From Cavia porcellus (taxonomy: Eukaryota; Chordata; Mammalia; Rodentia; Caviidae): a stretch of DNA of 64,000 bases. Location: NCBI RefSeq assembly GCF_034190915.1, contig NW_026947623.1, positions 124,001-188,000 on the forward strand, read 5' to 3'. The number at the start of each line of letters is the position of its first letter. Within the stretch, counting starts at the first letter, position 1. Below, one piece after another: positions 14,501-28,670 of the stretch. The notes beneath the pieces were generated by a model. The model had not been told where the DNA came from. It saw only the letters and a program-made list of their open reading frames with translations, and ran no database searches. A program made the position numbers and the translations under genes.

Positions 14501-15731
14501 CCTATTAGTGAATGTAATGTAACACACACCCATACAATGCGCCCCACCCCGTGATGTTTCTCTCACTCCTACTAGTGAATGCAATGTAACACACACGCAT
14601 ACAATGCGCACCACCCCGTGATGTTTCTCTCACCCCTACTAGTGAATGTAATGTAACACACACCCATACAATGCACGCCACCCCGTGATGTTTCTCTCAC
14701 CCCTACTAGTGAATGTAATGTAACACACACCCATACAATGCGCGCCACCCCGTGATGTTTTTCTCACCCCTACTAGAGAATGTAATGTAACACACACCCA
14801 TACAATGCGCGCCACCCCGTGATGTTTTTCTCACTCCTACTAGTGAATGTAATGTAACACAAATACATACAATGCGGTCCACCCCGTGATGTTTTTCTCA
14901 CTCCTACTAGTGAATGTAATGTAACACACACCCATACAATGCGCACCACCATGTGATGTTTTTCTCACTCCTACTAGTGAATGTAATGTAACACACACCC
15001 ATACAATGCGCACCACCCCGTGATGTTTTTCTCACTCGTACGAGTGAATGTAATGTAACACACACCCATACAATGGGCACCACCCCGTGATGTTTTTCTC
15101 ACTCCTACGAGTGAATGTAATGTAACACACACCCATACAATGCGCACCACCCCGTGATGTTTTCCTCACTCCTACTAGTGAATGTAATGTAACACACACC
15201 CATACAATGCGCACCACCCCGTGATGTCTCTCTCACTCCTACTAGTGAATGTAATGTAACACACACCCATACAATGCGCACCACCCCGTGATGTCTCTCT
15301 CACTCCTACTAGTGAATGTAATGTAACACACACCCATACAATGCGCACCACCCCGTGATGTTTCTCTCACCCCTACTAGTGAATGCAATGTAACACACAC
15401 CCATACAATGCGCACCACCCCGTGATGTTTCTCTCACACCTACTAGTGAATGAAATGTAACACACACCCATACAATGCGCACCACCCCGTGATGTTTCTC
15501 TCACCCCTACTAGTGAATGTAATGTAACACACACCCATACAATGCGCACCACCCCGTGATGTTTCTCTCACTCCTACTAGTCAATGTAATGTAACACACA
15601 CCCATACAATGCGCACCACCCCGTGATGTTTCTCTCACTCCTACTAGTGAATGTAATGTAACACACACCCATACAATGCGCACCACCCCGTGATGTTTCT
15701 CTCACTGCTACTAGTGAATGTAATGTAACAC
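11579..15731. repeat. Higher-order repeat, 4154-bp unit, copy 1
   Basis: Variants recur 4154 bp downstream: TTTGTCTC at 12279/16433, ACCGCG at 13541/17695, CCCGTT at 13811/17965, and CCTATT at 14501/18655. Upstream of a 1-bp deletion near 11946 (GATGTTCTCTCAC) the offset is 4153. The match to copy 2 runs to about 14615. The remainder (14616-15731) has no counterpart directly after copy 2 and includes an eight-monomer local duplication: the CACACC variant at 15435 recurs at 15971, 536 bp on. Confidence 0.82.
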
Positions 15732-18700
15732 ACACCCATACAATGCGCACCACCCCGTGATGTTTCTCTCACTGCTACTAGTGAATCTAATGTAACACAC
15801 ACCCATACAATGCGCACCACCCCGTGATGTCTCTCTCACTCCTACTAGTGAATGTAATGTAACACACACCCATACAATGCGCACCACCCCGTGATGTTTC
15901 TCTCACCCCTACTAGTGAATGCAATGTAACACACACCCATACAATGCGCACCACCCCGTGATGTTTCTCTCACACCTACTAGTGAATGAAATGTAACACA
16001 CACCCATACAATGCGCACCACCCCGTGATGTTTCTCTCACCCCTACTAGTGAATGTAATGTAACACACACCCATACAATGCGCACCACCCCGTGATGTTT
16101 CTCTCACTCCTACTAGTCAATGTAATGTAACACACACCCATACAATGCGCACCACCCCGTGATGTTTCTCTCACTCCTACTAGTGAATGTAATATAACAC
16201 TCACCCACAAAATGCGCACCACCCCGTGATGTTTCTCTCACTCCTACTAGTGAATGTAATGTAACACACACCCATACAATGCACACCACCCCGTGATGTT
16301 TCTCTCACTCCTACTAGTGAATGTAATGTAACACACACCCATACAATGCGCACCACCCCGTGATGTTTTTCTCACTGCTACTAGTGAATGTAATGTAACA
16401 CACACCCATACAATGCGCACCACCCCGTGATGTTTGTCTCACTGCTACTAGTGAATGCAATGTAACACACACCCATACAATGCGCACCACCCCGTGATGT
16501 TTTTCTCACTCCTACTAGTGAATGTAATGTAACACACACCCATACAATGCGCACCACCCGGTGATGTTTCTCTCACTGCTACTAGTGAATGTAATGTAAC
16601 ACACACCCATACAATGCGCACCACCCGGTGATGTTTCTCTCACTGCTACTAGTGAATGTAATGTAACACACACCCATACAATGCGCACCACCCCGTGATG
16701 TTTCTCTCACTCCTACTAGTGAATGTAATGTAACACACAACCATACAATGCGCACCACCCCGTGATGTTTCTCTCACTCCTACTAGTGAATGTAATGTAA
16801 CACACACCCATACAATGCGCACCCCCCCGTGATGTTTCTCTCACTCCTACTAGTGAATGTAATGTAACACACACCCATACAATGCGCACCCCCCCGTGAT
16901 GTTTCTCTCACTCCTACTAGTGAATGTAATGTAACACACACCCATACAATGCGCACCCCCCCGTGATGTTTCTCTCACTGCTACTAGTGAATGTAATGTA
17001 ACACACACCCATACAATGCGCACCACCCCGTGATGTTTCTCTCACTCCTACTAGTGAATGTAATGTAACACACACCCATACAATGCGCCCCACCCCGTTA
17101 TGTTTCTCTCACTCCTACTAGTGAATGTAATGTAACACACACCCATACAATGCGCCCCACCCCGTGATGTTTCTCTCACTCCTAGTAGTGAATGCAATGT
17201 AACACACTCCCATACAATGCGCACCACCCCGTGATGTTTCTCTCACCCCTACTAGTGAATGTAATGTAACACACACCCATACAATGCGCGCCACCCCGTG
17301 ATGTTTCTCTCACCCCTACTAGTGAATGTAATGTAACACACACCCATACAATGCGCGCCACCCCGTGATGTTTTTCTCACTCCTACTAGAGAATGTAATG
17401 TAACACACACCCATACAATGCGCGCCACCCCGTGATGTTTTTCTCACTCCTACTAGTGAATGTAATGTAACACACACCCATACAATGCGAGCCACCCCGT
17501 GATGTTTTTCTCACTCCTACTAGTGAATGTAATGTAACACACACCCATACAATGCGCACCACCCCGTGATGTTTTTCTCACTCCTACTAGTGAATGTAAT
17601 GTAACACACACCCATACAATGCGCACCACCCCGTGATGTTTTTCTCACTCCTACGAGTGAATGTAATGTAACACACACCCATACAATGCGCACCACCGCG
17701 TGATGTCTCTCTCACTCCTACTAGTGAATGTAATGTAACACACACCCATACAATGCGCACCACCCCTTGATGTTTCTCTCACCCCTACTAGTGAATGCAA
17801 TGTAACACACACCCATACAATGCGCACCACCCCGTGATGTTTCTCTCACTCCTACTAGTGAATGTAATGTAACACACACCCATACAATGCGCACCACCCC
17901 GTGATGTTTCTCTCACTGCTACTAGTGAATGTAATGTAACACACACCCATACAATGCGCACCACCCCGTTATGTTTCTCTCACTGCTATTAGTGAATGTA
18001 ATGTAACACACACCCATACAATGCGCACCACCCCGTGATGTTTTTCTCACTCCTACTAGTGAATGTAATGTAACACACACCCATACAATGCGCACCACCC
18101 GGTGATGTTTCTCTCACTGCTACTAGTGAATGTAATGTAACACACACCCATACAATGCGCACCACCCGGTGATGTTTCTCTCACTGCTACTAGTGAATGT
18201 AATGTAACACACACCCATACAATGCGCACCACCCCGTGATGTTTCTCTCACTCCTACTAGTGAATGTAATGTAACACACACCCATACAATGCGCACCACC
18301 CCGTGATGTTTCTCTCACTCCTACTAGTGAATGTAATGTAACACACACCCATACAATGCGCACCCCCCCGTGATGTTTCTCTCACTCCTACTAGTGAATG
18401 TAATGTAACACACACCCATACAATGCGCACCCCCCCGTGATGTTTCTCTCACTGCTACTAGTGAATGTAATGTAACACACACCCATACAATGCGCACCAC
18501 CACGTGATGTTTCTCTCACTCCTACTAGTGAATGTAATGTAACACACACCCATACAATGCGCACCACCCCGTGATGTTTCTCTCACTCCTACTAGTGAAT
18601 GTAATGTAACACACACCCATACAATGCGCACCACCCCGTGATGTTTCTCTCACTCCTATTAGTGAATGTAATGTAACACACACCCATACAATGCGCCCCA

Positions 18701-18770
18701 CCCCGTGATGTTTCTCTCACTCCTACTAGTGAATGCAATGTAACACACACCCATACAATGCGCACCACCC
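15732..18770. repeat. Higher-order repeat, 4154-bp unit, copy 2 (partial)
   Basis: This copy matches 11579 to about 14615 in variant order and spacing, including three consecutive GCACCCCCCCGTG monomers near 16820-16970 and the GCGAGCCACC monomer near 17489. After about 18770 the sequence diverges from copy 1. Private changes include ACACTCCCAT near 17206 and CCCGTTATG near 17097. Confidence 0.8.
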
Positions 18771-19066
18771 CGTGATGTTTCTCTCACTCCTATTAGTGAA
18801 TGTAATGTAACACACACCCATACAATGCGCCCCACCCCGTGATGTTTCTCTCACTCCTACTAGTGAATGCAATGTAACACACACCCATACAATGCGCACC
18901 ACCCCTTGATGTTTCTCTCACTCCTACTAGTGAATGCAATGTAACACACACCCATACAATGCGCACCACCCCGTGATGATTCTCTCACCCCTACTAGTGA
19001 ATGTAACACACACCCATACAATGCACACCACCCCGTGATGTTTGTCTCACTGCTACTAGTGAATGC
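18771..19066. repeat. Junction segment with truncated monomer
   Basis: A few monomers join the 4154-bp repeat to the 5057-bp repeat. One carries a 5-bp deletion near 18999-19006, where one of two adjacent AATGT repeats was lost (GAATGTAACAC instead of GAATGTAATGTAACAC). This is consistent with slippage. A TTTGTCTC variant monomer at 19041 also occurs at 12279, 16433 and 30026, so it marks an older shared block. Confidence 0.7.
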
Positions 19067-21188
19067 AATGTAACACACACCCATACAATGCGCACCACCC
19101 CGTGATGTTTTTCTCACTCCTACTAGTGAATGTAATGTAACACACACCCATACAATGCGCACCACCCGGTGATGTTTCTCTCACTGCTACTAGTGAATGT
19201 AATGTAACACACACCCATACAATGCGCACCACCCGGTGATGTTTCTCTCACTGCTACTAGTGAATGTAATGTAACACACACCCATACAATGCGCACCACC
19301 CCGTGATGTTTCTCTCACTCCTACTAGTGAATGTAATGTAACACACACCCATACAATGCGCACCCCCCCGTGATGTTTCTCTCACTCCTACTAGTGAATG
19401 TAATGTAACACACACCCATACAATGCGCACCCCCCCGTGATGTTTCTCTCACTGCTACTAGTGAATGTAATGTAACACACAACCATACAATGCGCACCAC
19501 CCCGTGATGTTTCTCTCACTCCTACTAGTGAATGTAATGTAACACACACCCATACAATGCGCACCACCCCGTGATGTTTCTCTCACTCCTACTAGTGAAT
19601 GTAATGTAACACACACCCATACAATGCGCCCCACCCCGTGATGTTTCTCTCACTCCTACTAGTGAATGTAATGTAACACACACCCATACAATGCGCCCCA
19701 CCCCGTGATGTTTCTCTCACTCCTAGTAGTGAATGCAATGTAACACACACCCATACAATGCGCACCACCCCGTGATGTTTCTCTCACCCCTACTAGTGAA
19801 TGTAATGTAACACACACCCATACAATGCGCGCCACCACGTGATGTTTTTCTCACCCCTACTAGTGAATGTAATGTAACACACACCCATACAATGCGCGCC
19901 ACCCCGTGATGTTTTTCTCACTCCTACTAGAGAATGTAATGTAACACACACCCATACAATGCGCGCCACCCCGTGATGTTTTTCTCACTCCTACTAGTGA
20001 ATGTAATGTAACACACACCCATACAATGCGAGCCACCCCGTGATGTTTTTCTCACTCCTACTAGTGAATGTAATGTAACACACACCCATACAATGCGCAC
20101 CACCCCGTGATGTTTTTCTCACTCCTACTAGTGAATGTAATGTAACACACACCCATACAATGCGCACCACCCCGTGATGTTTTTCTCACTCCTACGAGTG
20201 AATGTAATGTAACACACACCCATACAATGGGCACCACCTAGTGATGTTTTTATCACTCCTACTAGTGAATGTAATGTAACACACACCCATACAATGCGCA
20301 CCACCCCGTGATGTTTTTCTCACTCCTACTAGTGAATGTAATGTAACACACACCCATACAATGCGCACCACCCCGTGATGTTTTTCTCACTCCTACTAGT
20401 GAATGTAATGTAACACACACCCATACAATGCGCACCACCCCGTGATGTTTTTCTCACTCCTACTATTGAATGTAATGTAACACACACCCATACAATGCGC
20501 ACCACCCCGCAATGTTTTTCTCACTCCTACTAGTGAATGTAATGTAACACACACCCATACAATGCGCACCACCCCGTGATGTTTTCCTCACTCCTACTAG
20601 TGAATGTAATGTAACACACACCCATACAATGCGCACCACCCCGTGATGTTTTCCTCACTCCTACTAGTGAATGTAATGTAACACACACCCATACAATGCG
20701 CACCACCCCGTGATGTTTTTCCACTCCTACTAGTGAATGTAATGTAACACACACCCATACAATGCACACCACCCCGTGATGATTTTCTCACTCCTACTAG
20801 TGAATGTAATGTAACACACACCCATACAATGCGCACCACCCCGTGATGTTTTTCTCACTCCTACTAGTCAATGTAATGTAACACACACCCATACAATGCG
20901 CACCACCCCGTGATGTTTTTCTCACTCCTACTAGTGAATCTAATGTAACACACACCCATACAATGCGCACCACCCCGTGATGTTTTTCTCACTCCTACTA
21001 GTGAATGTAATGTAACACACACCCATACAATGCGCACCACCCCGTGATGTTTTTCTCACTCCTACTAGTGAATGTAATGTAACACACACGATACAATGCG
21101 CAACACCCCGTGATGTTTTTGTCACTCCTACTAGTGAATCTAATATAACACACACCCATAAAATGCGCACCACCCCGCGATGTTTTTC

Positions 21189-21310
21189 AGCAACCTATCC
21201 TACATTGCCACTGCATGTTCCCTGACCTCCCCATGCTGACCACCCCGCGGTGCTTTTCTCCATCCTACATTGCCACTCACTGCCTATCCTAATTCAGACC
21301 CTCCGATTCA
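21189..21310. repeat. Diverged satellite pair, element 1 (type a)
   Basis: 122 bp that do not align with the 67-bp monomer along most of their length. The element starts AGCAACCTATCC after a CCCCGCGATGTTTTTC half-monomer and ends CCGATTCA before CACCACCCCGTGATGTC. In register it is two units of 70 and 73 bp. Each begins with the satellite box ACCACCCCGCG(A/G)TG and carries ATCCTACATTGCCACT. No terminal repeats, target-site duplication, poly-A or reading frame supports a mobile element. Confidence 0.85.
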
Positions 21311-21934
21311 CACCACCCCGTGATGTCTTTCTCACTCCTACTAGTGAATGCAATGTAACACACACCCATACAATGCGCACCACACCGTGATGATTTTCTC
21401 ACTCCTACCAGTGAATGTAATGTAACACACACCCATACAATGCGCACCACCACGTGATGTTTTTCTCACTCCTACTAGTCAAGGTAATTTAACACACACC
21501 CATACAATGCGCACCACCCCGTGATGTTTTTGTCACTCCTACTAGTGAATGTAATGTAACCCACACCCATACAATGCGCACCACGCCGTGATGTTTTTCT
21601 CACTCCTACTAGTGAATGTAATGTAACACACACCCATACAATGCGCACCACCCCGTGATGTTTTTCTCACTCCTACTAGTGAATGTAATGTAACACACAC
21701 CCATACAATCGGCACCACCCCGTGATGTTTTTCTCACTCCTACTAGTGAATGTAATGTAACACACACCCATACAATGCGCACCACCCCGGGATGTTTTTC
21801 TCACTCCTACTAGTCAATGTAATGTAACACACACCCATACAATGCGCACCACCCCGTGATGTTTTTCTCACTCCTACTAGTGAATCTAATGTAACACACA
21901 CCAATACAATGCGCACCACCCCGCAATGTTTTTC

Positions 21935-22056
21935 AGAAACCTATCCTACATTGCCACTGCATGTTCCCTGACCTCCCCATGCTGACCACCACGCGGTGTT
22001 TTTCTCCATCCTACATTGCCACTCACTGCCTATCCTAATTCAGACCCTCCGATTCC
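21935..22056. repeat. Diverged satellite pair, element 2 (type b)
   Basis: Type b starts AGAAACC, has ACCACGCGGTGTTTTTC in the middle instead of ACCCCGCGGTGCTTTTC, and ends CCGATTCC, followed by GTGATGCTTTTC. The left half-monomer reads CCCCGCAATG here and in its 5057-bp copy at 26992, but CCCCGCGATG at all other sites except element 9 (CCCGGCGATG). It lies 746 bp after element 1. Confidence 0.85.
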
Positions 22057-22745
22057 CACCACCCCGTGATGCTTTTCTCACTCCTAGTAGTGAATGTAAT
22101 GTAACACACACCCATACAATGCGCACCATCCCGTGATGTTTTTCTCACTCCTCCGAGTGAATCTAATGTAACACACACCCATACAATGCGCACCACCCCG
22201 TGATGTTTTCCTCACTCCTACTAGTGAATGTAATGTAACACACACCCATACAATGCGCACCACCCCGTGATGTTTTTCCACTCCTACTAGTGAATGTAAT
22301 GTAACACACACCCATACAATGCACACCACCCCGTGATGATTTTCTCACTCCTACTAGTGAATGTAATGTAACACACACCCATACAATGCGCACCACCCCG
22401 TGATGTTTTTCTCACTCCTACTAGTCAATGTAATGTAACACACACCCATACAATGCGCACCACCCCGTGATGTTTTTCTCACTCCTACTAGTGAATCTAA
22501 TGTAACACACACCCATACAATGCGCACCACCCCGTGATGTTTTTCTCACTCCTACTAGTGAATGTAATGTAACACACACCCATACAATGCGCACCACCCC
22601 GTGATGTTTTTCTCACTCCTACTAGTGAATGTAATGTAACACACACGATACAATGCGCAACACCCCGTGATGTTTTTGTCACTCCTACTAGTGAATCTAA
22701 TATAACACACACCCATAAAATGCGCACCACCCCGCGATGTTTTTC

Positions 22746-22867
22746 AGCAACCTATCCTACATTGCCACTGCATGTTCCCTGACCTCCCCATGCTGACCAC
22801 CCCGCGGTGCTTTTCTCCATCCTACATTGCCACTCACTGCCTATCCTAATTCAGACCCTCCGATTCA
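22746..22867. repeat. Diverged satellite pair, element 3 (type a)
   Basis: A type a copy 1557 bp after element 1, with the same flanks (TAATATAACAC and CATAAAATG monomers before, GTGATGTCTTTC after). This places it inside the internal duplication of the 5057-bp unit. Confidence 0.85.
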
Positions 22868-23491
22868 CACCACCCCGTGATGTCTTTCTCACTCCTACTA
22901 GTGAATGCAATGTAACACACACCCATACAATGCGCACCACACCGTGATGATTTTCTCACTCCTACCAGTGAATGTAATGTAACACACACCCATACAATGC
23001 GCACCACCACGTGATGTTTTTCTCACTCCTACTAGTCAAGGTAATTTAACACACACCCATACAATGCGCACCACCCCGTGATGTTTTTGTCACTCCTACT
23101 AGTGAATGTAATGTAACCCACACCCATACAATGCGCACCACGCCGTGATGTTTTTCTCACTCCTACTAGTGAATGTAATGTAACACACACCCATACAATG
23201 CGCACCACCCCGTGATGTTTTTCTCACTCCTACTAGTGAATGTAATGTAACACACACCCATACAATCGGCACCACCCCGTGATGTTTTTCTCACTCCTAC
23301 TAGTGAATGTAATGTAACACACACCCATACAATGCGCACCACCCCGGGATGTTTTTCTCACTCCTACTAGTCAATGTAATGTAACACACACCCATACAAT
23401 GCGCACCACCCCGTGATGTTTTTCTCACTCCTACTAGTGAATCTAATGTAACACACACCAATACAATGCGCACCACCCCGCGATGTTTTTC

Positions 23492-23613
23492 AGAAACCTA
23501 TCCTACATTGCCACTGCATGTTCCCTGACCTCCCCATGCTGACCACCACGCGGTGTTTTTCTCCATCCTACATTGCCACTCACTGCCTATCCTAATTCAG
23601 ACCCTCCGATTCC
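23492..23613. repeat. Diverged satellite pair, element 4 (type b)
   Basis: A type b copy 1557 bp after element 2. It is followed by CTTTTCTCACACCTAGTAGTG and then the TTTCCCACTCCTGCTAG monomer, marking the end of the duplicated stretch. Confidence 0.85.
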
Positions 23614-26245
23614 CACCACCCCGTGATGCTTTTCTCACACCTAGTAGTGAATGTAATGTAACACACACCCATACAATGCGCACCATCCCGTGATGTTTTT
23701 CCCACTCCTGCTAGTGAATGTAATGTAACACACACCCATACAATGCGCACCACCCCGTGATGTTTTTCTCACTCCTGCTAGTGAATCTAATGTAACACAC
23801 ACCCATACAATGCGCACCACCCCGTGATGTTTTTCTCACTCCTGCTAGTGAATGTAATGTAACACACACCCATACAATGCGCGCCACCCCGAGATGTTTT
23901 TCTCACTCCTACTAGTGAATGTAATGTAACACAAACCCATACAATGCGAGCCACCCCGTGATGTTTTTCTCACTCCTACTAGTGAATGTAATGTAACACA
24001 CACCCATACAATGCGCACCACCCCGTGATGTTTTTCTCACTCCTACTAGTGAATGAAATGTAACACACACCCATACAATGCGCACCACCCCGTGATGTTT
24101 TTCTCACTCCTACTAGTGAATGTAATGTAACACACACCCATACAATGCGCACCACCCCGTGATGTTTTTCTCACTCCTACTAGTGAATGTAATGTAACAC
24201 ACACCCATACAATGCGCACCACCCGGTGATGTTTCTCTCACTGCTACTAGTGAATGTAATGTAACACACACCCATACAATGCGCACCACCCGGTGATGTT
24301 TCTCTCACTGCTACTAGTGAATGTAATGTAACACACACCCATACAATGCGCACCACCCCGTGATGTTTCTCTCACTCCTACTAGTGAATGTAATGTAACA
24401 CACACCCATACAATGCGCACCCCCCCGTGATGTTTCTCTCACTCCTACTAGTGAATGTAATGTAACACACACCCATACAATGCGCACCCCCCCGTGATGT
24501 TTCTCTCACTGCTACTAGTGAATGTAATGTAACACACAACCATACAATGCGCACCACCCCGTGATGTTTCTCTCACTCCTACTAGTGAATGTAATGTAAC
24601 ACACACCCATACAATGCGCACCACCCCGTGATGTTTCTCTCACTCCTACTAGTGAATGTAATGTAACACACACCCATACAATGCGCCCCACCCCGTGATG
24701 TTTCTCTCACTCCTACTAGTGAATGTAATGTAACACACACCCATACAATGCGCCCCACCCCGTGATGTTTCTCTCACTCCTAGTAGTGAATGCAATGTAA
24801 CACACACCCATACAATGCGCACCACCCCGTGATGTTTCTCTCACCCCTACTAGTGAATGTAATGTAACACACACCCATACAATGCGCGCCACCACGTGAT
24901 GTTTTTCTCACCCCTACTAGTGAATGTAATGTAACACACACCCATACAATGCGCGCCACCCCGTGATGTTTTTCTCACTCCTACTAGAGAATGTAATGTA
25001 ACACACACCCATACAATGCGCGCCACCCCGTGATGTTTTTCTCACTCCTACTAGTGAATGTAATGTAACACACACCCATACAATGCGAGCCACCCCGTGA
25101 TGTTTTTCTCACTCCTACTAGTGAATGTAATGTAACACACACCCATACAATGCGCACCACCCCGTGATGTTTTTCTCACTCCTACTAGTGAATGTAATGT
25201 AACACACACCCATACAATGCGCACCACCCCGTGATGTTTTTCTCACTCCTACGAGTGAATGTAATGTAACACACACCCATACAATGGGCACCACCTAGTG
25301 ATGTTTTTATCACTCCTACTAGTGAATGTAATGTAACACACACCCATACAATGCGCACCACCCCGTGATGTTTTTCTCACTCCTACTAGTGAATGTAATG
25401 TAACACACACCCATACAATGCGCACCACCCCGTGATGTTTTTCTCACTCCTACTAGTGAATGTAATGTAACACACACCCATACAATGCGCACCACCCCGT
25501 GATGTTTTTCTCACTCCTACTATTGAATGTAATGTAACACACACCCATACAATGCGCACCACCCCGTGATGTTTTTCTCACTCCTACTAGTGAATGTAAT
25601 GTAACACACACCCATACAATGCGCACCACCCCGTGATGTTTTCCTCACTCCTACTAGTGAATGTAATGTAACACACACCCATACAATGCGCACCACCCCG
25701 TGATGTTTTCCTCACTCCTACTAGTGAATGTAATGTAACACACACCCATACAATGCGCACCACCCCGTGATGTTTTTCCACTCCTACTAGTGAATGTAAT
25801 GTAACACACACCCATACAATGCACACCACCCCGTGATGATTTTCTCACTCCTACTAGTGAATGTAATGTAACACACACCCATACAATGCGCACCACCCCG
25901 TGATGTTTTTCTCACTCCTACTAGTCAATGTAATGTAACACACACCCATACAATGCGCACCACCCCGTGATGTTTTTCTCACTCCTACTAGTGAATCTAA
26001 TGTAACACACACCCATACAATGCGCACCACCCCGTGATGTTTTTCTCACTCCTACTAGTGAATGTAATGTAACACACACCCATACAATGCGCACCACCCC
26101 GTGATGTTTTTCTCACTCCTACTAGTGAATGTAATGTAACACACACGATACAATGCGCAACACCCCGTGATGTTTTTGTCACTCCTACTAGTGAATCTAA
26201 TATAACACACACCCATAAAATGCGCACCACCCCGCGATGTTTTTC

Positions 26246-26367
26246 AGCAACCTATCCTACATTGCCACTGCATGTTCCCTGACCTCCCCATGCTGACCAC
26301 CCCGCGGTGCTTTTCTCCATCCTACATTGCCACTCACTGCCTATCCTAATTCAGACCCTCCGATTCA
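26246..26367. repeat. Diverged satellite pair, element 5 (type a)
   Basis: The counterpart of element 1 in the second 5057-bp copy. Sequence and flanks look the same as element 1. Confidence 0.85.
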
Positions 26368-26991
26368 CACCACCCCGTGATGTCTTTCTCACTCCTACTA
26401 GTGAATGCAATGTAACACACACCCATACAATGCGCACCACACCGTGATGATTTTCTCACTCCTACCAGTGAATGTAATGTAACACACACCCATACAATGC
26501 GCACCACCACGTGATGTTTTTCTCACTCCTACTAGTCAAGGTAATTTAACACACACCCATACAATGCGCACCACCCCGTGATGTTTTTGTCACTCCTACT
26601 AGTGAATGTAATGTAACCCACACCCATACAATGCGCACCACGCCGTGATGTTTTTCTCACTCCTACTAGTGAATGTAATGTAACACACACCCATACAATG
26701 CGCACCACCCCGTGATGTTTTTCTCACTCCTACTAGTGAATGTAATGTAACACACACCCATACAATCGGCACCACCCCGTGATGTTTTTCTCACTCCTAC
26801 TAGTGAATGTAATGTAACACACACCCATACAATGCGCACCACCCCGGGATGTTTTTCTCACTCCTACTAGTCAATGTAATGTAACACACACCCATACAAT
26901 GCGCACCACCCCGTGATGTTTTTCTCACTCCTACTAGTGAATCTAATGTAACACACACCAATACAATGCGCACCACCCCGCAATGTTTTTC

Positions 26992-27113
26992 AGAAACCTA
27001 TCCTACATTGCCACTGCATGTTCCCTGACCTCCCCATGCTGACCACCACGCGGTGTTTTTCTCCATCCTACATTGCCACTCACTGCCTATCCTAATTCAG
27101 ACCCTCCGATTCC
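26992..27113. repeat. Diverged satellite pair, element 6 (type b)
   Basis: The counterpart of element 2 in the second 5057-bp copy. It keeps the CCCCGCAATG left flank. Confidence 0.85.
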
Positions 27114-27802
27114 CACCACCCCGTGATGCTTTTCTCACTCCTAGTAGTGAATGTAATGTAACACACACCCATACAATGCGCACCATCCCGTGATGTTTTT
27201 CTCACTCCTCCGAGTGAATCTAATGTAACACACACCCATACAATGCGCACCACCCCGTGATGTTTTCCTCACTCCTACTAGTGAATGTAATGTAACACAC
27301 ACCCATACAATGCGCACCACCCCGTGATGTTTTTCCACTCCTACTAGTGAATGTAATGTAACACACACCCATACAATGCACACCACCCCGTGATGATTTT
27401 CTCACTCCTACTAGTGAATGTAATGTAACACACACCCATACAATGCGCACCACCCCGTGATGTTTTTCTCACTCCTACTAGTCAATGTAATGTAACACAC
27501 ACCCATACAATGCGCACCACCCCGTGATGTTTTTCTCACTCCTACTAGTGAATCTAATGTAACACACACCCATACAATGCGCACCACCCCGTGATGTTTT
27601 TCTCACTCCTACTAGTGAATGTAATGTAACACACACCCATACAATGCGCACCACCCCGTGATGTTTTTCTCACTCCTACTAGTGAATGTAATGTAACACA
27701 CACGATACAATGCGCAACACCCCGTGATGTTTTTGTCACTCCTACTAGTGAATCTAATATAACACACACCCATAAAATGCGCACCACCCCGCGATGTTTT
27801 TC

Positions 27803-27924
27803 AGCAACCTATCCTACATTGCCACTGCATGTTCCCTGACCTCCCCATGCTGACCACCCCGCGGTGCTTTTCTCCATCCTACATTGCCACTCACTGCCTA
27901 TCCTAATTCAGACCCTCCGATTCA
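27803..27924. repeat. Diverged satellite pair, element 7 (type a)
   Basis: The counterpart of element 3 in the second 5057-bp copy, with the same CATAAAATG flank. Confidence 0.85.
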
Positions 27925-28548
27925 CACCACCCCGTGATGTCTTTCTCACTCCTACTAGTGAATGCAATGTAACACACACCCATACAATGCGCACCACACC
28001 GTGATGATTTTCTCACTCCTACCAGTGAATGTAATGTAACACACACCCATACAATGCGCACCACCACGTGATGTTTTTCTCACTCCTACTAGTCAAGGTA
28101 ATTTAACACACACCCATACAATGCGCACCACCCCGTGATGTTTTTGTCACTCCTACTAGTGAATGTAATGTAACCCACACCCATACAATGCGCACCACGC
28201 CGTGATGTTTTTCTCACTCCTACTAGTGAATGTAATGTAACACACACCCATACAATGCGCACCACCCCGTGATGTTTTTCTCACTCCTACTAGTGAATGT
28301 AATGTAACACACACCCATACAATCGGCACCACCCCGTGATGTTTTTCTCACTCCTACTAGTGAATGTAATGTAACACACACCCATACAATGCGCACCACC
28401 CCGGGATGTTTTTCTCACTCCTACTAGTCAATGTAATGTAACACACACCCATACAATGCGCACCACCCCGTGATGTTTTTCTCACTCCTACTAGTGAATC
28501 TAATGTAACACACACCAATACAATGCGCACCACCCCGCGATGTTTTTC

Positions 28549-28670
28549 AGAAACCTATCCTACATTGCCACTGCATGTTCCCTGACCTCCCCATGCTGAC
28601 CACCACGCGGTGTTTTTCTCCATCCTACATTGCCACTCACTGCCTATCCTAATTCAGACCCTCCGATTCC
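28549..28670. repeat. Diverged satellite pair, element 8 (type b)
   Basis: The counterpart of element 4 in the second 5057-bp copy, again followed by TCACACCTAGTAGTG. Confidence 0.85.

Larger units (their letters stand above)
19067..24123. repeat. Higher-order repeat, 5057-bp unit, copy 1
   Basis: All landmarks recur 5057 bp later: CCCGGTG at 19165/24222, the four diverged elements, and GCGAGCC at 23946/29003. The unit is itself composite. The stretch holding one pair of diverged elements (starts 21189 and 21935) is repeated 1557 bp on (22746 and 23492). The left limit is the C/T difference at 19066 against 24123. A two-base difference from copy 2 lies at 20520-20521 (CCCCGCAATG against CCCCGTGATG). 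Confidence 0.88.

Noticed and set aside
21189..21310. Insertion of a short transposon or SINE
   Set aside because: I see no target-site duplication, terminal inverted repeat, poly-A tail or polymerase III box. Both ends pass into satellite in phase, and the element contains the satellite box twice, so a diverged satellite pair fits better.
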